In this document: in pieces, positions 1 through 7,923 of the stretch
How the letters are laid out: each line of letters starts with the position of its first letter
Position numbering within the stretch: the first letter of the stretch is position 1
Source: a virus
Direction: 5' to 3' (one strand)
DNA: 39,493 bases
IMG/VR virus record: IMGVR_UViG_3300049847_000387
Coordinates: 1 to 39,493 of that record
Translations under genes and position numbers: made by a program
Notes under the pieces: generated by a model
The model's database searches: none
Told to the model about the DNA's origin: nothing
The model's input: only the letters and a program-made list of their open reading frames with translations

Positions 1-127
1 AAAAGAAACGACGCTTTGGTTGCTTTCGTGAATTTCAGAATAGCATCAGCGATAGTTCATACCAACTGCTTGCCGACCTTATCAATCAATATGAACTGAA
101 TATGTTTGCCGTCACGAAAGATGGTAT
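1..127. repeat. Left copy of 127-bp terminal direct repeat
   Basis: Bases 1-127 are identical to 39367-39493. The repeat lies inside one gene (terL) and the reading frame continues through it. An exact overlap of 127 bases is the usual signature of a de Bruijn assembler closing a circular or circularly permuted molecule with k=127. A genuine terminal redundancy is also possible but less likely at exactly this length. The unique genome would be 39,366 bp. Confidence 0.95.
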
Positions 128-1151
128 ATATAACAAACAAAACGGCTCTGACTTCTTATTCAAGGGACTACGCAATAATACTCAAAGTGTTAAATCTATT
201 GAGGGTATTGATTATGCTTGGGTCGAAGAAGCACAGACCATTACAGGACCATCCATTGAAGTGCTAACACCTACCGTTCGTAAAAAAGGCAGTAAGCTAA
301 TATGGACATATAACCGACTGAATGAACTCGACCCAATACACAAACGCCTTGTGCTAGATAAACGCGCCAATACGCTTGTTATAAATGCAAACTATGATAC
401 TGCCATGAAATACGGCTGGCTCAACAGCGAGCAGACCGATGAAATAGAATTTGATAAACAGAACAATCCCGAACTGTATGCACATAAATGGCTTGGCGAA
501 CCGCTGAGCCAGAGTGACCAAGCAATTATCGGACGCACACAAGTATTAGGAGCTATGCAGCGCGAGACTGAAGGCGACGGCGCAATTATTGTCGGCGTTG
601 ACGTTGCTCGAATGGGTGGCGATAGAACTGTGCTGTGGAAGCGAAAGGGCTTGAAAACAATTGACACAAAAGTATATGAGAAGCTTCGAACTAACGAGGT
701 TGCAGATAAGATAAAGCAATTTATTGATTTTGATAAGACTGTTGAAATTAAAGTCGATGATACTGGTGTTGGCGGTGGCGTAACAGATAACCTGCTTGCC
801 GAAGCATATAATGTTATACCAGTGAACTTTGGCGGCGACCCAACAGACAAGAATAAATACCCAAACTGGATTTCAGAAGCATGGTTTCATATGGCAGAGA
901 TTATGCCAGAAGCACAGTTGCCATATAATGCCGACCTGCTAATGGAGTTGTCTACGAGACATTGGGCGCAGGATAACAAGGGAAAACGTCGGGTTGAAAG
1001 CAAAGTTGATTATAAGAAACGTGGGTTTCGTTCGCCTGACCTTGCCGATGCATGTATCATTTGCTATGCACATGCTGCGATGCCGTCAATTATGGACTTC
1101 TATAAAAAAAGAGTATCATCGGCTAATGAAGCATCGGCTGAAACGGTATGA
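1..1151 (+). CDS. terL: Terminase large subunit, C-terminal part (gene cut by window start)
   Basis: This is the DNA-packaging motor. The frame is open from base 3 and joins, through the 127-bp overlap, to the N-terminal part at 39228-39493, giving 429 aa in total. Visible here are a Walker-B-like segment (YAWVEEAQ) and the C-terminal RNase-H-like nuclease: a first Asp in IIVGVDVARMGGDRT, a second in KVDDTGVGGG and a third in SPDLADACI. This three-Asp pattern is typical of terminase large subunits. The ATPase hydrolyses ATP to translocate DNA into the prohead and the nuclease cuts the concatemer. It lies directly downstream of the TerS-like gene and upstream of portal, the canonical order. 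Confidence 0.95.
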   Translation, partial: KKRRFGCFREFQNSISDSSYQLLADLINQYELNMFAVTKDGIYNKQNGSDFLFKGLRNNTQSVKSIEGIDYAWVEEAQTITGPSIEVLTPTVRKKGSKLIWTYNRLNELDPIHKRLVLDKRANTLVINANYDTAMKYGWLNSEQTDEIEFDKQNNPELYAHKWLGEPLSQSDQAIIGRTQVLGAMQRETEGDGAIIVGVDVARMGGDRTVLWKRKGLKTIDTKVYEKLRTNEVADKIKQFIDFDKTVEIKVDDTGVGGGVTDNLLAEAYNVIPVNFGGDPTDKNKYPNWISEAWFHMAEIMPEAQLPYNADLLMELSTRHWAQDNKGKRRVESKVDYKKRGFRSPDLADACIICYAHAAMPSIMDFYKKRVSSANEASAETV

Positions 1152-1160
1152 TTAAAGTAG
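1124..1160 (+). promoter_or_regulatory. Putative phage late promoter, copy 1 (before portal)
   Basis: TAATGA at 1124-1129, a 17-bp spacer, then TATGATTAAAGTAG at 1147-1160, with the portal start 31 bp downstream. It lies inside the 3' end of terL. The same arrangement recurs at six other gene starts, which is why I annotate it. The -10 part (TATGAT) is near a housekeeping -10; the -35 part is not TTGACA. Confidence 0.6.
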
Positions 1161-1190
1161 TAAGAACGCGTTTTAACAAAGGAAGCAACA

Positions 1191-2930
1191 ATGGGTATTT
1201 TCGATAGGTTGTTTGGACTCGACAAGCTTGTGGAAGCGAAGGTCGATGCACAAACGGCAATAGTAACCAAGTCAATTACAGAGCATCTCGACAACTCAAT
1301 ATTAAAATCAACATCATCAACACCGACAACAGGCAATAAAGTGCTTCGTTATCAGTTTGACCCTATAGTGCAGCAGCGTGGTATCTATTCACGCAAGAAG
1401 CCAGATAGTTCAATTCCATTTGATGTGCTACGCAAATTCAGCGTGCAGCATGAGATTAGTCGTGCAGCAATCAATTATCGCAAGCGCCAACTGGCTCGCT
1501 TACAGTGGGACATTGTTGCTAACGACAAAGACGAAAACACGATTAACAAAGCTCAGGCTGACGCAGTTCGACTATTCTTTAAGCAAATCGGCGGCAAGAG
1601 TAACAAATACCGCAAATTCATTGCTCGTATTACTGAAGACTTGCTTGTGCTTGATGCAGTAAGCCTATATAAGCAGCAAACGCTCGGTGGCGAGCTGTTT
1701 ACTATGCTACCAGTAGACCCAACTACTATTCGCCTTGTTGTTGACGACACTGGCGGCACACCGTTGCCACCAAATGTTGCGTATAAGCAAGTTATTCGTG
1801 GCGAAGTAAAAGCTGAGTTTACTACTGACCAAATGCTATATGACATGATGAACCCACGCACCAACACGCCATATGGACTTGCCCCACTTGAAAGCTTGCT
1901 TGTCATTGTATCTAGCTCGCTTAAAGCTGGCTTAGCTAACATGGCATTCTTAACCGAAGGTAACATACCTGAAGGCTTCTTTGGTGTGCCTAAAGAGTGG
2001 ACACCACAAATGATTGCAGATTTCCAAGAGAATTGGGACGCAGTTATGGCTGGCGATGAAGGTGCAACAGCTAAGCTGAAGTTTGCGCCAGAAGGCAGCT
2101 ACCAGCCTGCTAAGAAAATGACCGACATGGCATGGCAGGAATTCAACGACTGGCTCATGAAAGTTACTTGTGCATTGTTTGATGTGCAGCCTAGCGAAAT
2201 TGGTTTCCATCCAAACAAAGGTGGGCTTGGTGGTGCTGGCATGGCTCAGCAGTCAAGCGACACATCTGATGAAAAGGGCTTGCAGCCACTTGCTATGTTT
2301 ATCGAAGAGATGTTTACCGAAATCATCCATGAAGAGATGGGCTTCACTGATCTAAAGTTCCACTTCACTGGACTCGACAAAGACAAGGACGCACAGCAAG
2401 AAGCAACCGTTAATGAAATACTTATCCGTTCAGGTCAACGAACTATCAATGAGCTTCGCACAGATATGGGGCTAGATAAAGACCCATCGCCACAAGCTGA
2501 CTTGTTGATGATTACTTCGGGCACGCCGACGTTCCTACAGTCACAAGAAGAGATTGACGCAGGCAAGGAAATGGCGGCATCTATAGCGGCAGGCAATGCT
2601 AATCAGCCAACAACAGAAACACCACCAGCCAACACCGCAGCAACACCTGCACCAGCTGATGATACGCAGAAGATGGTTGCGCTTGTGTCTGAATTCCGCA
2701 AATTCCGTAAGATGGCAATTGCTCGTAAAAAGGCAGGCAAAACATTTAGACCATTTACATCAGAGATACTACCCGATGCAACAGTTCATGAGATGAATGA
2801 CCGCATTGAAAAAGCTAAAACACCAGAAGACGTAAGAGATGTATTTACTGAATTTATGCAAGACTATCAGATAAACTTTATTGCTGATGTAGTTGAATTA
2901 CAGGGTAATTTACAAAAGATACTGAGGTAG
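1191..2930 (+). CDS. Phage portal protein (HK97/SPP1-like)
   Basis: 579 aa, the usual size for a portal protein, which forms the dodecameric ring at the capsid vertex through which DNA enters and leaves. Sequence features agree: an N-terminal region ending in SVQHEISRAAINYRKRQL, a central acidic and aromatic core, a segment with QPSEIGFHPNKGGLGG, then DAQQEATVNEILIRSGQRT before the helical C-terminal tail. A Thr/Ala/Pro-rich linker lies at about residues 465-490. The start follows AAAGGAAGCAAC, a good ribosome binding site. It sits between terL and a MuF-type gene, the normal neighbours. Transcription probably comes from the late promoter ending at 1160. Confidence 0.92.
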   Translation: MGIFDRLFGLDKLVEAKVDAQTAIVTKSITEHLDNSILKSTSSTPTTGNKVLRYQFDPIVQQRGIYSRKKPDSSIPFDVLRKFSVQHEISRAAINYRKRQLARLQWDIVANDKDENTINKAQADAVRLFFKQIGGKSNKYRKFIARITEDLLVLDAVSLYKQQTLGGELFTMLPVDPTTIRLVVDDTGGTPLPPNVAYKQVIRGEVKAEFTTDQMLYDMMNPRTNTPYGLAPLESLLVIVSSSLKAGLANMAFLTEGNIPEGFFGVPKEWTPQMIADFQENWDAVMAGDEGATAKLKFAPEGSYQPAKKMTDMAWQEFNDWLMKVTCALFDVQPSEIGFHPNKGGLGGAGMAQQSSDTSDEKGLQPLAMFIEEMFTEIIHEEMGFTDLKFHFTGLDKDKDAQQEATVNEILIRSGQRTINELRTDMGLDKDPSPQADLLMITSGTPTFLQSQEEIDAGKEMAASIAAGNANQPTTETPPANTAATPAPADDTQKMVALVSEFRKFRKMAIARKKAGKTFRPFTSEILPDATVHEMNDRIEKAKTPEDVRDVFTEFMQDYQINFIADVVELQGNLQKILR

Positions 2931-2932
2931 CT

Positions 2933-3799
2933 ATGAACGCGGCAGTATTAAATCGAGTCGTTGAAGCAACATCTCGCTTCTTAACCAAAGTGAAGCGCCA
3001 GAATGAACCATTTCAGGCTTTTTTGACGACCGATGCATACAAGACGTTCTACGCTGCGTTAAAAGACGCTACATTGACGCAGGGGCAGTCTGTAGCAGCT
3101 GAGCTTAAAAAAGCCAACCAAGCTAACACACTGGCTTTTAACGACGATATGCAACCGCTAACTGATAGTCAATTACCACACATGAAGCAACTTGTTAAAG
3201 ATAGCATGCCAAAGCTTGCCGACCTTATTTCACATGAAACAGTATATAAAACGCTATATGCAGCGTTTGTTTATTCAGTAAAGGCACAATACAAGCGATG
3301 GGGCTTGATGGTTAAAGCCACTGGCGTTGAGTTTTCAATGACCAATAAGAACTATATTAAAATGCTCAATGACCAATCCAACTACCTTCTTAACCTTTCA
3401 AGCATTGACGATACAACTACCGACCAGCTCGTGACACTTATCAAAAATGGTAAGATGGACGGCTTGACTATAGATGAAATAGCCAGCGAAATTGAAGACC
3501 AGTTTGACGGCATCAGTGATAACCGCGCTTTTGTTATTTCACGCACTGAAACAGCTCAAGCAATGGGCAGTGGTAACCTTGCTACAATGGTTGAAAACGG
3601 CGTGCAGACAAAACATTGGGTTATTGCTGGCGGTAACGTATGCCCCATTTGTGAGGGTAACGCCGCGCAGGGTTCAATACCTGTTAGCGAGTCTTTCGAC
3701 AGTGGCGACGATTGTGAACCTGCACATCCGAACTGTGAATGCTACACTGAAGCAGATGAAATAGATCTTGATTCAATTAATATATGGGATGGCGAATAA
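2933..3799 (+). CDS. Head morphogenesis protein, MuF / SPP1 gp7 family
   Basis: 288 aa, starting 3 bases after portal ends. The C-terminal half has the MuF signature: ISRTETAQAMGSGN, then a metal-binding arrangement with CPIC near residue 238 and a later HPNCEC. In this family the protein is carried on the portal or inside the head, is present in few copies, and can be ejected with DNA. The N-terminal 140 residues are helical and not recognisable to me. No C-terminal toxin-like extension is present, unlike some MuF proteins of Gram-positive prophages. Confidence 0.88.
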   Translation: MNAAVLNRVVEATSRFLTKVKRQNEPFQAFLTTDAYKTFYAALKDATLTQGQSVAAELKKANQANTLAFNDDMQPLTDSQLPHMKQLVKDSMPKLADLISHETVYKTLYAAFVYSVKAQYKRWGLMVKATGVEFSMTNKNYIKMLNDQSNYLLNLSSIDDTTTDQLVTLIKNGKMDGLTIDEIASEIEDQFDGISDNRAFVISRTETAQAMGSGNLATMVENGVQTKHWVIAGGNVCPICEGNAAQGSIPVSESFDSGDDCEPAHPNCECYTEADEIDLDSINIWDGE

Positions 3800-4605
3800 T
3801 GAACTACGCAGATGAACCGCAACCAGAGCTAACAGAAAAAAGCAAAACAATCGCATTGCTTCGTCAAGCACTTGCCCCACTTATTAAAGACAAGGCAACA
3901 AATGGCGACCTCGATAATCTTTCAAAAGCTATTTATACTGAAATGGCACAAATGGGCGAACGCATTGAAAAGAAGCTTGCCGATAATAAGCCTGCTGATG
4001 TAGACATGTCGCCTATTGCGGAATTGCTGTTAAGTGTTACTGAGCTACAGAAGCGCGAAATCAAGAACGAAGTTGTTGTTGACATGCAACCGTTCGCTGA
4101 GCTGACCCAAAAGGTTGCCGATGCTGTTGACTTTATGATGAAATCTACCGAAGAACAGACGCAGTTCATGAAGAACTACACCGCACCAAAAGCCACGCCA
4201 GCCAAACTTACAGAAGTAAAGATTACCAACTTCGACGACTTTAAGAATGTTGGACAGACACAATCTGTGTTTACATCTAAGTTTCCGTTCTTACCGTCAA
4301 GTGGTTTGGGCAACGTAGCGCTGCGGTTAGTTCGGTCAACCACTAAGCTTGACCTTGATGCTATGCCAATCGTAAATCCCGACGGCTCAGATGTAAATTC
4401 AGAAAAAACCTTTGCAACTAGAATAGATAATACTGTAAGCGGTATACTATATATAGGGAAGGCTGCAATAGCCTCTAGCACTTCACAGGCAGTATGGCAG
4501 ATAGAAAAATTGGACACCAGTTCGGGCTTAATAAAGACATGGGCAAATGGTAGCGATACCTTTACAAATGTATGGGACGATCGGGCATCATTAACTTATT
4601 TATAA
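3799..4605 (+). CDS. Putative virion structural protein with coiled N-terminus
   Basis: 268 aa from the ATG at 3799, which overlaps the previous stop as TAATG; an in-frame ATG at 3784 lies inside the MuF gene and has poorer context. Residues 1-150 are charged and helical, probably coiled coil. The rest is beta-rich and ends in a segment (VWQIEKLD, then FTNVWDDRASLTYL) that I recognise as a recurrent C-terminal motif of uncharacterised tailed-phage virion proteins. The location between head and fibre-like genes fits a structural role. The specific function is unknown. Confidence 0.7.
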   Translation: MNYADEPQPELTEKSKTIALLRQALAPLIKDKATNGDLDNLSKAIYTEMAQMGERIEKKLADNKPADVDMSPIAELLLSVTELQKREIKNEVVVDMQPFAELTQKVADAVDFMMKSTEEQTQFMKNYTAPKATPAKLTEVKITNFDDFKNVGQTQSVFTSKFPFLPSSGLGNVALRLVRSTTKLDLDAMPIVNPDGSDVNSEKTFATRIDNTVSGILYIGKAAIASSTSQAVWQIEKLDTSSGLIKTWANGSDTFTNVWDDRASLTYL

Positions 4606-4615
4606 GGAGCATCAA

Positions 4616-4684
4616 ATGGAAGAACAAACAATCAAACCTGCACCAGTAGAAGTTACATCAATAATAGGAACAATAGGAGCATAA
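4616..4684 (+). CDS. Small ORF, 22 aa
   Basis: ATG at 4616 follows AAGGAGCATCAA, a strong ribosome binding site at good spacing, and the stop at 4682-4684 is one base before the next gene. The peptide is MEEQTIKPAPVEVTSIIGTI then two residues. The sequence AATAGGAGCATAAA within its end forms the ribosome binding site of the next gene, so its translation may be coupled to that gene. It is too short for a family assignment; a leader peptide or tiny virion component are both possible. Confidence 0.5.
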   Translation: MEEQTIKPAPVEVTSIIGTIGA

Positions 4685-4685
4685 A

Positions 4686-5099
4686 ATGGCAAGCGCATTA
4701 TATCCACTAGCAAAACAATCATTCTTGAGTCAAAACCCAAGTATTGATTTAGACACCGACACAATTAAGGTTGCTCTTGTCAACCTATCAACTGACTATA
4801 CTTATTCAAGTGCACATCAATTTAAATCAAGTGTTACCAGCTATTCAGGAACAACCGATCAGACACTTGGAACTATATCAATATCTCTTGGTGTATTTGA
4901 TGCAGCTGATGTAACCTTTACCGCTGTTGCTGTGAGTGGCACAAAGACGGTTGCCGCACTTGTTATCTACAAAGATACAGGTGTTGCAGGAACATCGCCA
5001 CTTATTGCTTACATTGATGGCTTTACAGCTGTTACGCCAAACGGCGGCAACATTACAATCACATGGGATAACGGCGCTAGTAAAATATTCGCACTATAG
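4686..5099 (+). CDS. Conserved phage virion-associated protein
   Basis: 137 aa, beta-rich. The N-terminus (MASALYPLAKQSFLSQNPSI, followed by an IKVALVNL segment) and the C-terminus (PNGGNITITWDNGASKIF) match a family I have often seen in tailed-phage genomes, where it is left as hypothetical next to tail-fibre or head genes. It probably folds as a small beta-sandwich. No catalytic residues or membrane segments are visible. The gene is packed between a 22-aa ORF and a fibre-like gene, indicating co-translation in the structural operon. Confidence 0.7.
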   Translation: MASALYPLAKQSFLSQNPSIDLDTDTIKVALVNLSTDYTYSSAHQFKSSVTSYSGTTDQTLGTISISLGVFDAADVTFTAVAVSGTKTVAALVIYKDTGVAGTSPLIAYIDGFTAVTPNGGNITITWDNGASKIFAL

Positions 5100-5108
5100 G
5101 AGTCAAAA

Positions 5109-6302
5109 ATGGCTCATATATTTGCTGACAGGGTTCAAGAAACCACAACTACAACTGGCACTGGTGCTCTAACTCTTGCTGGTGCAGTAGCTAATTATAA
5201 AACCTTTTCAAGTCGTATGGCTACTAGCGACACTTGTTGGTATGCTATAGTTGACTCGACAAACAATGCTTGGGAAGTGGGACTTGGAACATTGACTGGT
5301 TCAACCACTCTTGCTAGAACAACGGTCATTCGTTCTAGTAATTCCGACGCTGCCGTAAGCTTTGCTGCTGGAACAAAAAATGTTTTCATTACCGCACCAG
5401 CTGATAAAGCAAACGTTCTTGATGTAAATGGCGTAATAACCTTACCAGCTACAAGTAATCCACCTTCTGCTGCCACAGATACACTATACTTATTTGCGCG
5501 TAAACTAGCTGGACGAATGATACCAAAGTGGATGCCACCAAGCGGCGTAGATAACCCTATACAGCCTGCCTTGTTTGGAAATAGAATTATTAGTTTTAAC
5601 CCAAATACAGGAACAACTGGAACTGGTCAGGGGCTTGGTCCTGCATGGACTTCAAACGGAACTGTGTCGCATCCGACACCATCAACTACGTCACCAGCTA
5701 TATCTAACCAGATGAAGCGCACACGTTACGCCAACGTCGTCACAACGACCAACCAACAGCTCGGTCCACGCTTTAACGCTGCCTCAGAACAGCAATTCTG
5801 GCGTGGTAATGCAGCAGGATTAGGCGGTTTCTTTTTTGCAACACGCTTTATAGTAGAACTATATCCAGCTTCAACTGTTCGTATTTTCGCAGGACTTTCA
5901 AGCACTTCAACAGGTTCAGTTGCTATAAGTGACACCGTTTTAGCAAATACTTGTGGACTCTGGCACGATACAACAGATCCTAGCACAGGAGCAGGTGCAT
6001 TTAACTTTGTGACTAAGGATGCAACAACCGCAAACAAACAGCAAATAACATTATCTAATGCCATAGCTGCTGGTAATTCTTACGACTTCTATATGTATGC
6101 AAAACCAAATGATTCGACAATATATTGGCGACTAGATGACATTGTAAACAGCGTAACATACGAAAATAGCAGCTCGACAAACTTACCTGCCAACACTGCC
6201 TTTATGCAACCACAAGTTCAGATGAGCAATGGAACAGCCAACATAGTAGTGACAACTACGGCTATTGGTATTGCTGGTATTTATGTAGAGTCAGATCATT
6301 AG
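5109..6302 (+). CDS. Fibre-like virion protein
   Basis: 397 aa. Residues 1-110 form a conserved phage domain (MAHIFADRVQETTTTTGTGA, then SDTCWYAIVDS and WEVGLGTLTG) found at the N-terminus of many fibre or spike-type proteins, which I take as a virion-attachment module. Residues 130-397 are Thr/Ser/Asn-rich and beta-predicted, consistent with a receptor-facing or decoration domain. The ribosome binding site TATAGGAGTCAAAA precedes the ATG. It is placed before the capsid genes, an unusual position for a fibre. It could instead be a head fibre. The exact receptor is unknown. Confidence 0.65.
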   Translation: MAHIFADRVQETTTTTGTGALTLAGAVANYKTFSSRMATSDTCWYAIVDSTNNAWEVGLGTLTGSTTLARTTVIRSSNSDAAVSFAAGTKNVFITAPADKANVLDVNGVITLPATSNPPSAATDTLYLFARKLAGRMIPKWMPPSGVDNPIQPALFGNRIISFNPNTGTTGTGQGLGPAWTSNGTVSHPTPSTTSPAISNQMKRTRYANVVTTTNQQLGPRFNAASEQQFWRGNAAGLGGFFFATRFIVELYPASTVRIFAGLSSTSTGSVAISDTVLANTCGLWHDTTDPSTGAGAFNFVTKDATTANKQQITLSNAIAAGNSYDFYMYAKPNDSTIYWRLDDIVNSVTYENSSSTNLPANTAFMQPQVQMSNGTANIVVTTTAIGIAGIYVESDH

Positions 6303-6311
6303 GAGTAAGCC

Positions 6312-7265
6312 ATGTATGGTGTATATCCCTATTCAGACGCACCTTACGCTGATATACCCAATACAGGTGGTGGTAGCGGTAATATAACCACTATAGGTAT
6401 AAGCACAACACTTACTATTGGGAATGCTACACTTGTTGCAGGACCAGTCAACATAAGTGTTACTGGCATAGGAACAACGGCATCCATTGGCTCGCCAACT
6501 GTTGTAAATTCAGGTGGTAGCACACAAGATATACCTGCTACCGCTATCGTATCAACTGCTTCACTCGGCGCACCTTCATTAACAGCTGGCGCAGTAAATA
6601 TAACTGCTACAGGAATAAATTCAACTGCAACTATTGGAAGCGCCACTATTACCGCTGGTGCTGTCAATATAAGCACGACTGGCATTAGTTCAACTGCAAC
6701 TTTGGGCGCACCAACACTTATAGCAGGTGCCGTAAATATTTCAGCAACAGGCATAGCGTCAACTGCCGCGCTTGGCTCGCCAACGGTTTCTGTATCAGGT
6801 GGCGGCACACAAAATATAACTGCTACGGGTATAAGTTCAGGTGCAACAATCGGTGCACCGTCTGCCGATAGCCTTTATACAATATCTGCAACTGGTATTA
6901 GTTCGACCGCTTCGCTCGGCTCAATAACAACTACAGTCGGTCCTGTCAGCATTACGCCTTCGGGTATTGCATCGGGTGCTGCACTTGGCGCAAGCAGCTT
7001 AGTAGCAGGCGACGTAAATATATCGCCATCTGGCATAGCGTCAACCGCTACACTCGGCGCACCAAGTCAATCATCAGTAGCAAACATTAGTCCAACTGGT
7101 GTTGGGAGCACCATTACTATTGGCTCAGCTGTTGTCGGACTCGGCAGCCAGATTATCGCGCCAAGCAGTATTGGCGGTGTTGTTGGACATGATTATTACA
7201 TAGATAGTTCAGGAAATGTTTATTGGGTTATAGATAAAACTATAGGGCTTGTTGAAAAAGTATAA
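6312..7265 (+). CDS. Repeat-rich fibre-like virion protein
   Basis: 317 aa. After a Tyr/Pro-rich N-terminus (residues 1-24) the protein consists of about 11 tandem repeats of mostly 23 residues with the pattern I-[ST]-x-T-G-I-x-S-T-A-x-[IL]-G-[AS]-P, usually ending GAVN. It ends in a non-repetitive tail of about 38 residues (DYYIDSSGNVYWVIDK), resembling a small terminal domain. Repeats like this in phages usually form an extended beta-structured shaft. The ribosome binding site TTAGGAGTAAGCC lies 10 bases after the previous stop. It probably works with the preceding fibre-like protein. Confidence 0.65.
   Translation: MYGVYPYSDAPYADIPNTGGGSGNITTIGISTTLTIGNATLVAGPVNISVTGIGTTASIGSPTVVNSGGSTQDIPATAIVSTASLGAPSLTAGAVNITATGINSTATIGSATITAGAVNISTTGISSTATLGAPTLIAGAVNISATGIASTAALGSPTVSVSGGGTQNITATGISSGATIGAPSADSLYTISATGISSTASLGSITTTVGPVSITPSGIASGAALGASSLVAGDVNISPSGIASTATLGAPSQSSVANISPTGVGSTITIGSAVVGLGSQIIAPSSIGGVVGHDYYIDSSGNVYWVIDKTIGLVEKV
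6384..7145 (+). repeat. Tandem 69-bp coding repeats
   Basis: Repeats within the fibre-like gene, with a modal period of 69 bases (23 codons) and two longer units of 26 codons. Copies are degenerate at synonymous and some non-synonymous positions, so the array is old or diversifying rather than freshly duplicated. Such arrays can change copy number by recombination and so vary fibre length. Confidence 0.8.
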
Positions 7266-7273
7266 AAAAGTCC

Positions 7274-7301
7274 TTGACATACCGAACAAGAAGCGTATAA
7301 T
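7274..7301 (+). promoter_or_regulatory. Housekeeping-type promoter of the 7.3-7.9 kb cassette, with operator-like motif
   Basis: TTGACA at 7274-7279, a 16-bp spacer and TATAAT at 7296-7301, a near-perfect sigma-70 promoter. The 13-bp motif CGAACAAGAAGCG fills 7283-7295, ending directly against the -10. The same motif occurs at four other promoter regions of this phage. Inside the spacer it would be in a position to repress. Confidence 0.8.
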
Positions 7302-7339
7302 TAAGGGGTAATCAACTAATTCATGAAAGGCAAAAAACC

Positions 7340-7570
7340 ATGAAGACAACAGTAGTAGAAATCCATGTAGACGGCGACAAAGAAGTTCGCACAGGTATAA
7401 ATTATGACACCAAGTGGGAAGCAGAATTAGCTGCTGAAAGCTTTAACGAAAACCGACGTTATCATTACACTGATAAAAATGGCAAAACACAGATTCTATA
7501 TTTTTACACAATGCCTACTAAGAACTGGGAAAGAATAGATCAAATTCGCGATGAATATATGATGGCTTAA
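7340..7570 (+). CDS. Small hypothetical protein, cassette gene 1
   Basis: 76 aa, with no family I recognise. It is mixed alpha/beta and rich in charged and Tyr residues, with no membrane segment. The ATG follows GAAAGGCAAAAAACC. It is the first of two genes lying between a strong promoter at 7274-7301 and an intrinsic terminator at 7854-7877, so it can be expressed independently of the structural operon on either side. This layout is typical of phage moron genes, which often change host physiology or block superinfection. The function itself is unknown. Confidence 0.7.
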   Translation: MKTTVVEIHVDGDKEVRTGINYDTKWEAELAAESFNENRRYHYTDKNGKTQILYFYTMPTKNWERIDQIRDEYMMA

Positions 7571-7580
7571 AAGGATAATT

Positions 7581-7805
7581 ATGAAAACTATATACCCAAT
7601 ACTTGTAACCTATCATACATTTCACTCAAAGCCTTCGGCTTGGATAAATGGCGGTAAGCCTTATGCTGACCCTGAAATACAAGAAGCGCATTTTAGTTCA
7701 GAAGAAAAAGCAATGCAATATGTAAAGCGCAAGTCGTTATCGGGAACTGGCATTGGTTTTGAGATTCATCATGGAAGCTATGAGGTAGAAGAACAATATA
7801 TCTAG
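7581..7805 (+). CDS. Small hypothetical protein, cassette gene 2
   Basis: 74 aa, with no recognisable family. The N-terminus, MKTIYPILVTYHTFHS, is followed by a short basic stretch (MQYVKRKSL) and an acidic C-terminus. It starts 10 bases after the preceding gene behind AAAAGGATAATT, so the two are co-transcribed. An intrinsic terminator follows 49 bases after its stop. Its size and isolation from virion genes suggest an accessory protein acting in the infected cell. Confidence 0.7.
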   Translation: MKTIYPILVTYHTFHSKPSAWINGGKPYADPEIQEAHFSSEEKAMQYVKRKSLSGTGIGFEIHHGSYEVEEQYI

Positions 7806-7853
7806 CCATCGACCTGAGCACGTCGCTAAACTACTCTGCCTAGAGACTATTAG

Positions 7854-7877
7854 ACACCTCAAAAGGGGTGTTTTTTT
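7854..7877 (+). terminator. Intrinsic terminator closing the two-gene cassette
   Basis: Stem ACACCTC (7854-7860) pairs with GGGGTGT (7865-7871, one G-U pair) around loop AAAA, followed by a run of T to 7877. This is a classic Rho-independent terminator on the plus strand. It isolates the cassette from the capsid genes. Confidence 0.85.
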
Positions 7878-7883
7878 ATAGGG

Positions 7884-7921
7884 TAATAACATTGTTAAAT
7901 ATTCCATACAATTAGAGTAGA
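7884..7921 (+). promoter_or_regulatory. Putative phage late promoter, copy 2 (before protease-scaffold and capsid)
   Basis: TAATAA at 7884-7889, a 17-bp spacer, then TACAATTAGAGTAGA at 7907-7921. It lies just after a terminator, so a new promoter is needed here, which supports the call. The start codon at 7924 is only about 5 bases past the expected transcription start, so the message may be almost leaderless. Confidence 0.65.
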
Positions 7922-7923
7922 GT

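Noticed and set aside
6384-7145. CRISPR-like array
   Set aside because: Repeats are in frame, degenerate, without constant repeat and unique spacer alternation. They encode protein repeats.
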